Below are positions 10,051 to 31,723 of a DNA stretch of 64,000 bases, in pieces. The notes beneath the pieces are model-generated. The model had not been told where the DNA came from and did no database searches. It saw nothing but the letters and a program-made list of their open reading frames with translations. Both the position numbers and the translations under genes were made by a program. How positions within the stretch are numbered: position 1 is the stretch's first letter; every line of letters starts with the position of its first letter. The DNA comes from Casuarina equisetifolia (lineage: Eukaryota; Streptophyta; Magnoliopsida; Fagales; Casuarinaceae): positions 18,497,543 to 18,561,542 of the forward strand of contig CM052355.1 in the NCBI GenBank assembly GCA_028551475.1, read 5' to 3'.

Positions 10051-13000
10051 CTAGCCAGAAGACGCATGACTGGCTTTTCTGGGAGAGACAAGCACTGGTT
10101 CCTTATTTGAAGCTCTCATTGCAGCCATCTCTTCTAAGCGTCTCCACGTGGCTTCACGTTTTGACTTCGTTTCCTTCTCTTTCGCCTCATCTTCCTCAAA
10201 CCGGTGCAAGCACTCCTCGAAAAGCTCAGGGTCTGTATCGGAGAAAATTTTTCGAACGTTCACTGTTAAGTTCTGCACTGCCTGGTTCCAGTGGCTTGTT
10301 GCATTTCTCTGCAGAGAGGGGAAGATGATTGGCAGTATAACATTGCGGTTCTGTCTGATGAGGTTCTCAATATGATCATTGTTCCACAAGAACAAAGCCC
10401 TCTCTGCCACCTGCACAAAATTTAATCAATTAATGAGAGAGAAGGAAGTAGAGAAAAAGACAAGAAAGGGAAGTAAATTCTAGGCATGAATTTCAGCAGA
10501 CAAAATATAAGACTATTTCTTAATCTTAAAATGGAGAAAACTAAGTTCTCTCGATATAGGCAAACTATATAAGAGTTACCAACACTATACACAATTAGTA
10601 GTTTCCACAGATCGCATTGAACTTGACAGTCAAGAGGCTTATTTTATCCAGAATATTGAAAAAAAAACGAGGATTCCAACAAAGATGGACTTGACCACAG
10701 CAGAAAAGAAGTTGGTGTAGGAGACACCAGCAACAAACTAAAACAACAGCATTCTGAAGGATGACCTCAATAAGGTTCAAGCAGGATTCTTGGTTGGAGT
10801 CAGACCGCAATAAATGACATCACAAGAAAATGATGCCAAATATCAAACATTTCAATACTGGATAACAAAATATACCAAAGACATCAAAAGACGCAATCCG
10901 AGAGAAACAGTCATGGGGCCTGTTCTACCAAAATATACTTGAAAATCAAATAAATGAAAATGGTAAGTTAATAACGGGGGGCAAGAGAAAGCTAAACAGA
11001 ACATTGATAGTTCATTGATGATAACTTCTCGATCCTTATTGCTAAATTAAAGGAGAAATTGAGGGAGATTCATCATGCCGTCTGTAGAAAATTTCAAATT
11101 TCAAATTTCAGGCTGTTTAAGTTCCCCAAAATAGCATTTCTTTTTCAAGAAAAATATTTCTGACATCACTTTTTGCAGTAGAAAGTGTACGTCCTGAAAA
11201 CTCACTGGCTAGATCAATTACATTCCATAAGAAAATAGGTTTTAAATCAACCCAAAAACTTTGTTTTGGTCTATTTGTGGATGACATATTCTGAGCATTT
11301 TAATAGCCTCCAAAATTGAAGAAATCCAGGAACGGCAACAAATATAACACCATTATCAGCATCCCAGGGATTTAAAATTTTGGCAAGGCATTAACTTCTC
11401 TTTCATGTAGGAATAGTATCATAGCAACTTGGTATATATATTTGCATTAAAGAAGAAAGACGAGTAAAAGTAGGAAAATGCAAATAAATAGAAAACCTCA
11501 AAGAATGTGTTCCAAGAATCAGAAAAAGGATATATCCTATCTAATAATAGCCAGTTAAAGCATACAAAATATACTTAAACAAAAACCAAATACACATTAA
11601 TGATAATAGGATCTATTAAATTGCTACCTAGTTTAGAACCTTTAAGCTATCATGTCATAACACTGTTAATGTAGAGACAGAACCAATGCCACCACCATCA
11701 CTATCTTACAAAGTCAGCCACTACAAGATTACTATACATCAAAGCAATTAAAGAATGAAGAAAAGATTCCTAGCAATGCTTGGACCTTGCCGAAATGAAC
11801 TCATCAAAGCCATCACTACCACCAATCACAAGGGTAAACGACAATCCTCCAAAATTTTAACCACCAAAAATGACAACCCAATTATAGCCCCTTCTGATGC
11901 AACTGCAAGACTACCATGATCCTAAAACAAGCCCCAAAATCATAGCAAGGATACCTGTTCTATTTCTTAAGATCCAGTCATACAATTTCATAACCATAAC
12001 ATCACAGGACATTAGCGCACTACAATGATAAAATTATGATATAGTTCTAAGGCCAGGCCCACAACCACACCGACTACCTGTGCCATTTTCACCAATCAAC
12101 ATACACTGCTGCCATTTCTCATCAAGCACACCCAGAGACCCACCAAGGCTTATAGTAGGCCACTATGACATTTAAAAATTTTGTCCATCAACATGGCAAA
12201 CTAAGTTAATAAACTAGTTACCACAGATTTCCTGATTGTGCATATGCCTTGATTCAGTCACCCATCATATGTTGTTCATAATCATGTGCACATATACAGA
12301 TTTTGAGAAATAGAAATGAGAAATAATCTCGCAGCAAGTGTATAAAGGTAAGTCCTACACACAATATTGGATGGGTGACACATATTCAAAAATCACCACT
12401 AAATACTGTCTACGAATCCAATACCCAAAGCCAAACTAAGTCGCATACTTTGGACTATGAATTGATTTTGGTACAACTATAACAGCTATTCCAGAATATC
12501 TATGTGCCTGATAGCAAAATCAAGGCACTCCAAAATTGTCTAAAATTGTCAAACCACTTGAGAAACTTCATAAAAAATTGAATACAAACTATACCCTAGT
12601 CTTTTCATGTTTTTACCAATTTCTACATTTAAGATCCCACTTTTGAGTTCACTAGCTGAATACCTGTGTTTTGATAACATGATCAATCACTGATATCCTT
12701 TGGCATTTCAATCAATTTTCTAACAGAAATCTTCTTTTCACATACTTGACATTTCTCTCTCCTCTCTTTTCTCTCAACCAACAGGAGATCAAGAACGTGG
12801 GCAAGTAAGTTAGAGGGGAGGGAAGGGGGTAAGGGGGAAGAAGGGAGAGTGAGAGGAAGAAAAGAGGACAGAGAGAACAAAAAGGAATGCTGGTCGTGAG
12901 GATACAAGACATATTGTGAAGGTATAACCAGAAAGAAAAAGATACAGTTAAACTTTTTGAAAATATTTTTATTTTAAAAATTAAATGACAGAAACTTCTA

Positions 13001-16000
13001 ACATTAGTGACATGTGAAAAACTGTATTTCTCCAGACTTACTGTGTTGGTCCTAGGTTTAAATGACATCTCCTTTCTCATTAGCAATGGATGGACTCCAT
13101 CTAACTATAATTTCCTGGGCTCTTAAGTGTTTAATAAGATTGTCAAGTCAAGTTGGTTCGCCATTAGAAATTGAAGACAGCTAATGCAAAGATATCTGGT
13201 ACATATACCACTATATGAAGCACTAGTCAGCGATCACCTAAAGGCACATAATAGTGCAACATCAACTTTATCAAATCAGTGAATCATTGGTAGGTTGAAT
13301 TGATTGCCTCATTCTGTAACTTTTAGCTTTGCTGGACTCCATCCAAAGGGACATTTTTGAGATTAAATCCCTTTAAATGAACTAATATCCATGACTATTC
13401 CTCCCTTTCCTTGAACGAGCATTGGAAGGAAGACAACTCAGTAAGGAGAGGCAATTTCTGTTTGCATGGCAATATTTGCGAGATTCTGATTGTAAAAATC
13501 TTAAGAAAGAGATACAGAATAATGGCAATCTGGTGTTCCATATGTAAAAAGAGCAGAGAATAAATTGACCATCACTGGTTCCATGGTGATTTGCGCCATA
13601 TAGCTAGTGTTGTAATAAGTAAGGAATCCAAGATGAAGGCACAGCACAAGCCTCGTATCCCTGGAGGCTCCACTTGCATAGTAGCTAGGGACTTGCAAAT
13701 GTCAATCTTCTCCATTTGGGGGTTAGTGCAGATCATTCCCTAAAGACGTAGATCTATTGGTGTGTTGGAACAGTCAAGCTAGATGAGACTGCAATAAATA
13801 GTAGAGCAGTATAGATGTGGTCAAGCAACTACTCCATCAGGTCAGAGGAAACCATGCAATCATCGCCTAAGTTCATTAGTGGTTGACTAGTCTGGTGTGG
13901 TGCTTTATATTTTTTTTGGTAAAAAAGGATACGCTTGAAAAAATTTGAATATGTTTCTCACATACAAACAGATTCCGGTTTCTTTATCTGTAAACACAAA
14001 ACGCCTTTCACAACATTTACCAAAAAAATTTTATGAACCCCACAAAAAATACTTTTCAAATGTAGACAGACCTTACTCAGAACACGTCTCAACTTTGCCA
14101 CAATAAACATATATATACATATATGCACAACCAAACACACACATACACAAATGTCAGAAAACAAACAGTAGTATGCAAAACATTTAACAAACATAAGCAA
14201 AATTCTCTGCCATAAATTGACAAAAAATACAGATGGACACCTTAATCAGAAACACGCCAAAAAAACTGGTCATAAAAGAAATGAACACCAAGTCTTAAAG
14301 TAGGCTAAAGTAGGAAATATAGTTGAGTATAATTTCCAAATTCCTAATCTAAGCTAAATCTTCCAGACTTATTTAGGGTTCAGAACAATAAATTACCATG
14401 TATTACCATGTCAAGAACAACTGAAGGTAACTCCTTAATGTCTTTATGGCAAAAAGAAAAATCTACTGAGCAATTGAGAGAGAGGGAGGTTAAATCCAGG
14501 CAAACAGTACAGGCATTTTCCTATAAATTTCAGAGGCAAATTCTCTTTGGCAATCACTAGGCAACAACTTTAGTTTGAGAAGGGTGTCAATCTATTGGGG
14601 AACCTGAGAAGTGAGGAATAAAAGTATGCTTTACTACGAACACTTATTTTATACATGTTAGCCACCAGTCAGTGTTAACATTTGCCAACTTCTAGAGTCT
14701 ACTGGTTTAAATCGATCACAGAATTCAAATCCTAAAATATTAACAATTTTACAGCAGTTTAATCTTGTAAAGAATAACGAAAAGCAGCAACAGGCAGACC
14801 ATACAATTGAAATGACAAAAGCATGGACATAGTTGAGAAATTTACCATGGGGAAAAGAGACTAGCAGGTAGAAACCGATGGGACTTGTAAAAAAACCTAC
14901 CTGAAAATGTGAACCGCTCAGGCAACGACCAATCTGGTGGAACAAGGGAACCATACAGCGCTGGAACTCAGCAGGCTGGGTTGCTTCTAAAACTTCCTCC
15001 AGCTCGCCTAAGAACATGACCTCCTTAGAACTATTTGTAATTGGCCAATATTTTAGCAACCCCCGTATAATAGTATCAGCAAGCTTGCAGTCTTTCTCCA
15101 CAAATTGCGTAATGCAGAAAGATAACTGCTGGTGGTACATAGTTATGCACTTTGGTTTATGAAGCGGAATAAGTGCTCGAACAAGGAAAAGCTTGTGCTC
15201 TTCTTTCAGAGGCAGAGCGAACCCATTGATTATACTACCCAGAATCTCTAACAATTCTGCAATCCCATTATGCTTCTCAGTTTCAAAAATAAAACGATAG
15301 AAGATGTTGTTGATTGCTTTCCTTATGAATGGTCGGTGCACCATGAATCTCCCATAAATACGATGGAGAATTGTTTTCAAGTAATCCCTCTCCCTGGGGT
15401 CCTCTGAATCAAAAAGATCTAATAACCTCAGAACAAACGAGTGATCAACATGCCTCTTAGCCAACTTTGCATCCGTATCAGGTGATGCCACAAACCTCAA
15501 AAGGAATTCATACACGACCTGTAAGTGAGGCCATGCAGGGTCCATTGATGGCTCTTCCTCTTCCAAATCAAAGGCTTCCAAGACTTTATTTTCCCGGGGA
15601 GGAGAAGTGAGTGTTCTGAACAAATTTTTGGACACCATCTTTATCATCTCATGCATGACAAGTTCTGAGAACTTTCCATTAGCAGAAGCAACATAATCCA
15701 CAAGCTCAACCAATGTCTGTCGCTTGATGTCCTTTTCTTTAAGGTCCTTTGTTGGGTTAGTGAAGTCAAACACAATACAACACATGTTCAGCTTCTTCAC
15801 AAACAAGTTCTGCTTCTCAGCATTTGGAACGTCTTTAAAACTAGGCAAGGCCTCATAAGAGGAAAATGCTAAATTACCATTCAGCTTTGAATTCACAGCT
15901 TGTGTTATCTTGTTGCCATGATTTAATGCTAGATTTGAAGTCGAATCAGAGGTTGCAAAAGGTGTAGTCCCTTGGTTCCCATATCGGTTCCCCGTTAAAT

Positions 16001-16118
16001 CATTGCTTCTTGAACTGGCATAAGCATTTGAAGTGGAGGTAGATGTTCCTCCTCCTTCACGATTTTCAGCCGACTTGGAGGACTTGCGTGGGAACTTATT
16101 AAGTATCTGTTTGATCAT
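10051..16118 (-). CDS. PP2A B' (B56) 57-kDa regulatory subunit, gamma/zeta-like (2 coding exons, 525 aa)
   Basis: This is a regulatory B subunit of the heterotrimeric protein phosphatase 2A. It binds the A/C core and selects substrates through a HEAT-like superhelix. Coding exons are 14901-16118 and 10051-10410, joined in phase 0 between SGSHFQ and [11 protein letters not shown], a junction in the most conserved part of the family. The N-terminus [16 protein letters not shown] followed by a Ser/Thr/Asn-rich stretch (about residues 10-85) fits the plant gamma/zeta branch. The B56 fold follows, with conserved stretches such as [20 protein letters not shown] and [20 protein letters not shown]. 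The C-terminus is short and charged, then ends in SHASSG. The ATG at 16118 lies just after a putative leader-intron acceptor (CTCCAG ending at 16125), so a 5' UTR intron is likely. The coding intron is large, about 4.5 kb. Which Arabidopsis isoform is closest would need a tree. Confidence 0.93.
10411..14900 (-). other. 4.5-kb intron of the PP2A B' gene
   Basis: AT-rich non-coding DNA separates the two coding exons. No transposon coding domain or nested gene was recognised on either strand. Open frames here, such as 12712-13086 on the minus strand, are low-complexity Leu/Pro/Ser translations of CT-rich DNA. The size is large relative to the other introns in this window. Confidence 0.75.
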
Positions 16119-17300
16119 AACTTACTGGAGAAAATGAAAGCTCCCTCCTGCGCTTAAGAAACCAACACTAATCGAAAATCATTTGAAGCCAAATACAGCA
16201 TCATTATAGAAGAAACAACTTCCATTAACACATTGAACTGAATTCAAACGAGAACTAGCGATCCACATGTCCACTCAACTTATAATCCGCCCAATGAGAG
16301 TCTCGATCCTTTTTTGATTTTTAACATGTTCCGACCAGCAGACGGAAATCTGGAACGGAGACATCAAACCCAATTAATATGATAAGACCACAGAGCTATC
16401 TCCATCCTCAAAACTAGACGGAGAAATTAAATCAAGAAATCTGACAAAACAATAATAAAAAAAAGCACTGGCTTGTTTTTCTCATCAAGAATTGTAATAT
16501 GGGATCTTTTCCCGCGTCACACCAAAAGGATATGAGGGAAAACATGGAAAATCAGACAAAATCCCTAATAAAATACCCAAAATTTCACTGTAGAATTAAT
16601 CCCTAAAACCTTTGGCTTCTTTGATCAACCAACTCCAAGGAAAAGCGGTGATAAATATTCACCTCTTTTTTGTGCCACTTTCTCCAGCTTTAGCAAGGAT
16701 GTGCATGCTATTCTACTGGATCAATTAAGAGTAAGATCTGGGTATGATCTAGGAAACCCAGGAAGCATTCTCCACCACGAAGTAATCTACGAAAACTACA
16801 CAACTTGAACAACATCAGATTGGCATTCAAAATTAGATTATAAAAGTGCCAGAGACAAGAGAGAGAGAGAGAGAGAGAAGCAAACCACAAGAATCTGAAG
16901 AAAGATAAATGTTCTTCTACACTTGCACGATAAAGTTCAGCTACTCCTTTCACAGAGAGAGAGAGAGAGAGAGAGAAATAGAAAATCCGGTAAGGAAACA
17001 AAAAAAAGGGGGTGGAAAAAAAAAAAAGTGGGTTTGAGAGCAGCAATCTCCGGCTGTTGGCGTTGTATTTTGTTCACATCCAAAATTATTGTTGTTGATC
17101 TTTTCTTTTCTAATGTCTTTCTTTCACTTTCCTCTTCAACTTTTCTCGGCGGTATTAGCCTCAAAAACTGTTTTCCCTGGTTTTGTTACTTTTTTAACTT
17201 TCTCCAGCTGGACGGCGGTGGAGAAGCAGATACCCAATTTGACAAGGTAAACCCTCCAAATGCCCCCTCACAACGCCGCTCGGGAGTCGTCCGGTACTTC
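16119..17300 (-). other. 5' leader, leader intron and promoter region of the PP2A B' gene
   Basis: The region upstream of the B' ATG holds a probable leader intron whose acceptor lies at about 16125. Two GA/CT microsatellites follow, at about 16859-16879 and 16956-16977 (GA on the plus strand). The first leader exon is probably near 16,700-17,250, but its donor was not fixed. Open frames on both strands across the GA tracts are simple-repeat translations. Confidence 0.5.
16859..16977. repeat. Pair of GA microsatellites upstream of PP2A B'
   Basis: Two (GA)n runs, at about 16859-16879 and 16956-16977, flank an otherwise unique stretch of about 75 bp. On the sense strand of the B' gene they read as CT, as in typical plant leader pyrimidine patches. 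Confidence 0.85.
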
Positions 17301-19357
17301 GAGAGAAGGTCAAAACCGTACTTTAGCGCGACCTACAACGCACATGCCCTATCTTGCGCGTGTGTTTCCCGCGATCCCAGTCACTGGAAGTCCCAGGTAC
17401 GAATTTGGATTCCGAACTTCGAAGAAAGACCCTCTTTTAAGCACAGTTTTCCGTTCCAAATGAATAAAAGCGTCCACGCGCATTTCAAGCGCGTGACTTT
17501 CTCACTCTCCCTTCCTCGCTCTAAAGCATTACTGATCTGGGGACACAAGGTTGGTGAGTGATCTTCGAGTTTTGAGTGATCCTCAAGTTGTAAATACGAT
17601 TCGAGACTTGATTTCTAATCATCAATCATTCTGTTCTTTTTTTACTTCATCAACCAGTGAATCTTCTTCTGTTGTTCCTCTTAGTTTTTCTTGAAGCAGG
17701 GCACAAGAATCTTACGAGTATAATCTCCGATTCTAATTCTAATCCATAACCCGATTTGCTTTCTCGCTTGACGGCATGCATTTAGAGACAAGAAATAGCA
17801 GTCTGAGGGAGTAACATCATGACTACCGTGGAGCATAAGGAAAAAGTTAAAAAGGCTGAGGGGGATTTGTTGTTTGGATATGATTTGATAATCAAAAGCA
17901 TCATCATACCGGTAACAGTAGACTACTATTTCGGAGACATTCTCTCCAAGAAAATGTTAAATTTAAATTTATGAGAAAGAAAGAAAGAAAAGCACAAGCA
18001 ATAAATGGGGTCTGGTTTTGATGGCTTACTTTCACGTCACACAAAGTTAAGAGGACAGCATCTCTATCCATTATTTGAAAAGTTCACTTACCAAAACACT
18101 TTTTTTTTTTTTTTTACTTTCTTTTTCCAGGCTGATTCAGTACAATCTGAGAATACAGATGTAATAATACCATGTCACAAGTTGGGTCAACACGACTCGC
18201 ATGGGATGAAAACCGAGCCAGGAATGTCAACGACCATACGCATGGAATGTCACTTGGACTTTTTAAGCGCAGCCTGCACTTTGAAATCATCGTTTACGGG
18301 CCAAAAAGATGGAAAGAGTTTTAGAGTCTGTGCTAGTTGGCTCCTTCAGTTTGTTGTTGGGATGGTCACATCAGAACCACTCATCCAATAGATGATTTTA
18401 ATGCTGCTGCAACCGTGGATTGGGACGTGGACAAGCGAAAGTCAGTCATCGATATACGACGGTGATGTTTGAATTAGACAGCCATCTGGACACCGGGCAA
18501 TCGATTATATGTTAACTTGTGGACGGAGTTAAACTTCCTGCAGGCTGAAATGACAACAACAGACGCAAAACTAGAAGTTTTCTCTTAGAGCCGGCAAAGG
18601 GACGTGCGACACGTACGAAAAAGGTGCCAAATAAAGAACTCTACCCATTAGAGAAAAACAAGTGGGCGCTAGTAAAGTTGGAGAGGAGGGGAGGCCGACT
18701 TTCAACGTGTCTAGTAGTGAATCAAAGTAAAGAAAACATAAGCCCTTTACTGAATATAAATAGAATTAATCCAACTGTTACAGACAGTAACTTCTCATTC
18801 CTGACGTACCCACAAAATACATTTTCAAATTCGTGTAATACACATCTACCAAACACAGAATAATCAGTCAATCAAGAATCAATTTTGACAGCCAAAAAAA
18901 GATGCTAAGTGGATGAGTATTGCCGCCCGGACACCCATTAATCTGAAAACCAAGCTTCACTATATACTTCCAAGCATGGGATGCGACATTTCTCTTCTCG
19001 GGAAATAATCAACAATCTGTCAAGGAAAATTTCAGACTACATTGGTTGGCTGTGGATTTCTGCACCTAAGACCCAGGTCAGCATTCCAAATAGGTTACAA
19101 CAATATCAAGTTCCAGACATGTGCCAAGCACGTATATGCTGCAAGTGGCGCCTAGTCCCTCTGAACAAAGAGGATTAAGAAATGTGCAGGATAAGTGGCA
19201 GGATATACAGAACACTAAGGAAGAGTAGCATCCTACAAAGACCTCATCGGACAATAATGTGGAGGAGAGAATCTGTGCGCTGTGGATGGAAAAAAAAAAA
19301 AAAAAACCGCCACAAAACCCAAACTATCCAGCTCATGAGCATGGGAGTACACCCTTT
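17301..19357. other. Intergenic region between PP2A B' and AUG6
   Basis: No gene is supported. The last few hundred bases before 19358 are probably the AUG6 3' UTR. A short open frame begins with an ATG at 17819 (+), reads MTTVEHKEKVKKAEGD and stops after about 50 codons; it resembles nothing known to me. The sequence near 17260-17530 is less AT-rich than its surroundings and may hold promoter elements. T and A homopolymer runs occur near 18100 and 19290. Confidence 0.4.
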
Positions 19358-27894
<8,537 letters not shown>

Positions 27895-30800
27895 ATGACA
27901 GTTGATGCTCCTGCGCCACAAGCTTTGAAAAGAAGAAGGCTCACGAATATTGATCCTATGGAGGTTGAAGCTACCAAGGTTAATTTTCTTCTGAAATTTC
28001 ACCTCTTTTGTTTTGTTTTATTTTATTTTATATAAATGGTTTTGATCCATGCAATAGTATACTTCCTGCTTTAACTCGGGGTTTTTCACTATCGGTCGCC
28101 CTGGTTTTGTTTATGATGCTCTAAGTGTGCTTTAATGGTGGGGTATACTATGATTTACTTGGGCATTTGGTGCAAAGATTGCTGCTTCTTCAGTTTGTGG
28201 TGGTTTTGTTTATGCCTTTGAACTTCGGGAAAGTTTGAAGCAATGAATAGATATCGTCCCATGCTCGGATTTGACATCAATCTTGAATGTCAGAACATAG
28301 GAATCTATGGTGGAGAGCATTGAAATAGATAATGCTGGCCTGATTGAAGATAGTTTAAGTTTATTTAAGCTTTGTAGTGTACGGAATATGAAAATCTTGC
28401 ACCTCTTTATCATATAATGTCTTCAACGTTCGTTATTACAGCTACTGTGAGCTTTTTATCAAGAAACGGCTTCTTGGTATACTCCTCTGTGTAATTCATC
28501 TTTTGTTTTTGTCCTCTCAAGTGTCATCAAGTTGCATCAATGTTCTTCAATAAATCTACGTAAGTGTTTTCAAAAACACTTAAATTGAAATTAACTGGGA
28601 GCTAGTTCTTTTTACCATTGTTGCTTTTCTAACTCTTTAGTAGTTTGCTTTTCTATCGATTTGTTTATTTATTATTTATTTTTTCTAATTCATGTTAATC
28701 AATAAGTCTAATCAAAGCCATAGAAAGTTGATTGACAGCCCTCTTAAAGGAAACAAGCTGAATACTTGTAGAAGGCGGTTATTGATTAAATGTGAATGTC
28801 TTTGGAGCTTGAAACAAGAAGTTATGTTACTTGTATTGGAATAATGCATGAGGTCCGAGATTCAGTACCCTGGGAGTCTTTGAGTTAGTGAACAATCCAA
28901 ATGATTGAGTTTATAGACATATCTCCCAATTAAGTTCCTATTCTAGCAGCCAACCAGGTTCTCCGCCAATGATGGGTATCGCATTATGAAATACAAAAGT
29001 GAATGTTCCAAACATTGCATTGGATTGCATGTATTCTTGTTTCTTTAATCTAGCTACTATCTACACTACCTGTCTCAAAACCCTTCTAGTCGACTTTCCT
29101 AGACAACCATGCTCGGAGAATTCTTCAAATTACACCCAGTCTGAGCGTATTTCAATTTCACTGTCACAAGGCTTCTAGCATACTCTCTGAGTTTGATATT
29201 ATGTTGAATTTCTCCTTCAATAAGATCAGGCCAAGTTTGCAGCTATTAAAGAGAAATATGGACGAGAAATACGTGTATTTCAAACACCAGCCCCTTCTCC
29301 ATCCTCAAGTGAAGCTTCAAATAGTGGTATGCAGCTGTTCAATTTTTGCATCTTGTATTTCACAAAGTATGGACTTAGTCTCATACGTTACCTATCAAGC
29401 AAGTTATGTTTTAGAAAACCTGCGAATGGAATTTTTCTTAGTGTCATGGTGGTGATCTCGCTTATTCTTTTCTCTTGGATGTTGTATGGCAGAAGAGACA
29501 GAGGACTTCTATGAGTTCACTGCTGAGGACTATTATCGCATTTTAGCGACTAAAAAGCAAGGTAATATTGATGATGGCCTTCTTCCATAATGAGAAGAAG
29601 AGGCCGTTCTTTTACTAAAAACCAGTGAAACACTTGTTGCAGATCTCAGAAGAACTAAATGTAATTCCTATCAATAAATTATTTTATTGGTGGTCCTATA
29701 AATAGGCATATTGCTGCTTAATTTAAGTAATAAATTTGGGTACGTTGGTCAATAACCAATACCCCATTGTGTGCTATGAATAGAAGCAAGGAACAGAAGA
29801 AAACTTCAGCTTTCTTATTTATGGAGCATGTATCGCTCCTTATTGTTTACATTTCCTGAAAGTGGGCATAAAAGTTGAACAATTAACACATATGCCTATG
29901 CATATATAGATGCAAGTGTGTATGTGTTGTGTGGATTATGTTGGATGCCTCTTTTAATTTGCAATGGATTAATGAACAGATAAATCCTTGAAGACACAAA
30001 AAATCCGAGAAGCAGAAGAGGTGGCTCGCAGGTCAAAAATAACAAAGGTGTCAAAAGAACCTTTCTATTTGTTTTTTTTTTTCTTCTTTTCTATTTTTGT
30101 TTGTGATTTTTATCATCTACTACTAAGTATGATGAAGTTAATGATGTAATCCAAATTTTTGCTTGGTTTAGTTGAGGCTTAATGTTTTCATTGAATTCGC
30201 TCGCTCATGTTTTCAGGCTGTGATTAGGGTTCGCTTTCCTGATCAACACACATTAGAGGTCACATTTCATCCATCTGAAACAATTCAGAGTCTGGTTGAT
30301 CTTCTCAAGAAAGTAGTTGCAAGACCTGAAATACCATTCTGTATATGTATGGCTATTGGAATAAATAAATACTTATCTGCCTACTTTAATATGATAGGAT
30401 TTTATTTTATTTTTCTCTTGTTGTGAGACAATTATCTGGAAGGCATATGTCAATAATTGTTTGGGAGGTAAAGCATTAAAGTACATTTTTTTGGTAATGT
30501 CGCAGATACTACTCCTCCTAAGAAGCAGATAAAAGACATGGCACAGGATTTCTACAGTGCTGGTTTCATTCCTGGGGCGATTGTGTATTTTACATATGAT
30601 CTACCAAAAGGCCAGTAATGAATTTTAGTGCCTACAGGAATAGAACTTTATCTGCCTCTATGTTCATGTCTAATTGTAGCTTTTGCTTTACTATCTTTCT
30701 ATACACACCATTGTACTTTTCAGTTGCATCTCTGCAATAGTTAGCTTAGTCCAATTTATTCCCTTATCGCCTTGAAGTTTTCTAACTTTGATCTACTAGA

Positions 30801-31723
30801 TTTGTCCTGACTATTTTTCCTTGTTAGCATACTTGACCTTCACCATGCCTATGTTGCGTATAGTGGAGCAACTCCTGGTTGATGTGAGTCTTTTTAACTT
30901 CCAAGATTTCACTATGTGATCTCTGCATCCAAAGTTCCTCAGCCTGGCAAGGGCTTCCTATTTTAAGCCTTGAAGAGTGTTGCCATCCAAAAATGGTTAA
31001 AGTTTATGAATCCTTCTAGACAGTAAATGCTTGCATGTAATTTAGGAGAATATTTCAATTTTATATTGTCTAATCAGTTTAGTAAACTAGATGAAGATCT
31101 AAATTTTACATTGACCATTGAGGTTAAGGAGCTACTGCTGGTTCTTCTGTTTGTTCTTCTGTCCACAACTAATGGTCCAAAAGATGGATTCTATTTTTAG
31201 TGTCTAGGCTTGGAGGGAAGAGCGTTATGAAATCTTGAGTGTCACTTTGGAGTAGTGTCTAAATCGACAGCAAGACACCACTTTAAGCAATTGTTTCAGT
31301 TACTATTATGGAAAAACTTTCTGAGTATTTTGATTTGGATCATCTCGTTTATTTGTTGGCTCTACAAAAACTGCCTGGGCCATCAATGTTGGTCTTACAA
31401 TAATCCATCGTCACCTCTTTCCATTTTGTTCAATTGTTCTCACTTGTCCTCGTGCGATTATTTGGTAGCAATAACCAATGCTATGCCTCTCATCTTTTCG
31501 CATGGCATCTTCAGGGGATGATTCTACACATGCCAGTTCAGGTCCCTTCCTTCAGGAAGAGATCATGTCATTGAAAGATTTGGACCTTATTCCAGAGCAG
31601 GATCAGCGCGCAGAGCCTGCTCCATCCGCAGCAGAGCCTGTAACAGCAGCACCTGCTCCCGTTGTCCAAGATCAAAAGCCTGCCAGCAAGAAACCTGTTA
31701 AGCCGAAGTGGCTGAAGCTGTGA
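27895..31723 (+). CDS. PUX1: Plant UBX domain-containing protein 1 (CDC48 adaptor), 7 exons, 251 aa
   Basis: This is a UBX-domain cofactor of the AAA+ ATPase CDC48/p97. Arabidopsis PUX1 is known to bind CDC48 and promote disassembly of its hexamer. Exons are 27895-27978, 29230-29326, 29493-29561, 29980-30047, 30217-30340, 30506-30610 and 31515-31723, totalling 756 nt with all phases consistent. The protein starts MTVDAPAPQALKRRRL. An acidic/aromatic segment (EETEDFYEFTAEDYYRIL) comes next, about residues 60-80. The UBX fold is at about 107-182 (AVIRVRFPDQHTLEVTFHPS, ending PGAIVYFTYDLPK). The tail is Pro/Ala-rich and ends KPKWLKL. The last intron appears to start with GC (30611-30612), because the downstream frame GDDSTHASSG can only be reached that way; reading on would stop after three codons. 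The 251-aa length equals my recollection of the Arabidopsis protein. Confidence 0.93.

Noticed and set aside
17819-17971. Short frame MTTVEHKEKVKKAEGD
   Set aside because: About 50 codons, unknown, with no leader or neighbour support; noted in the intergenic entry but not called as a gene.
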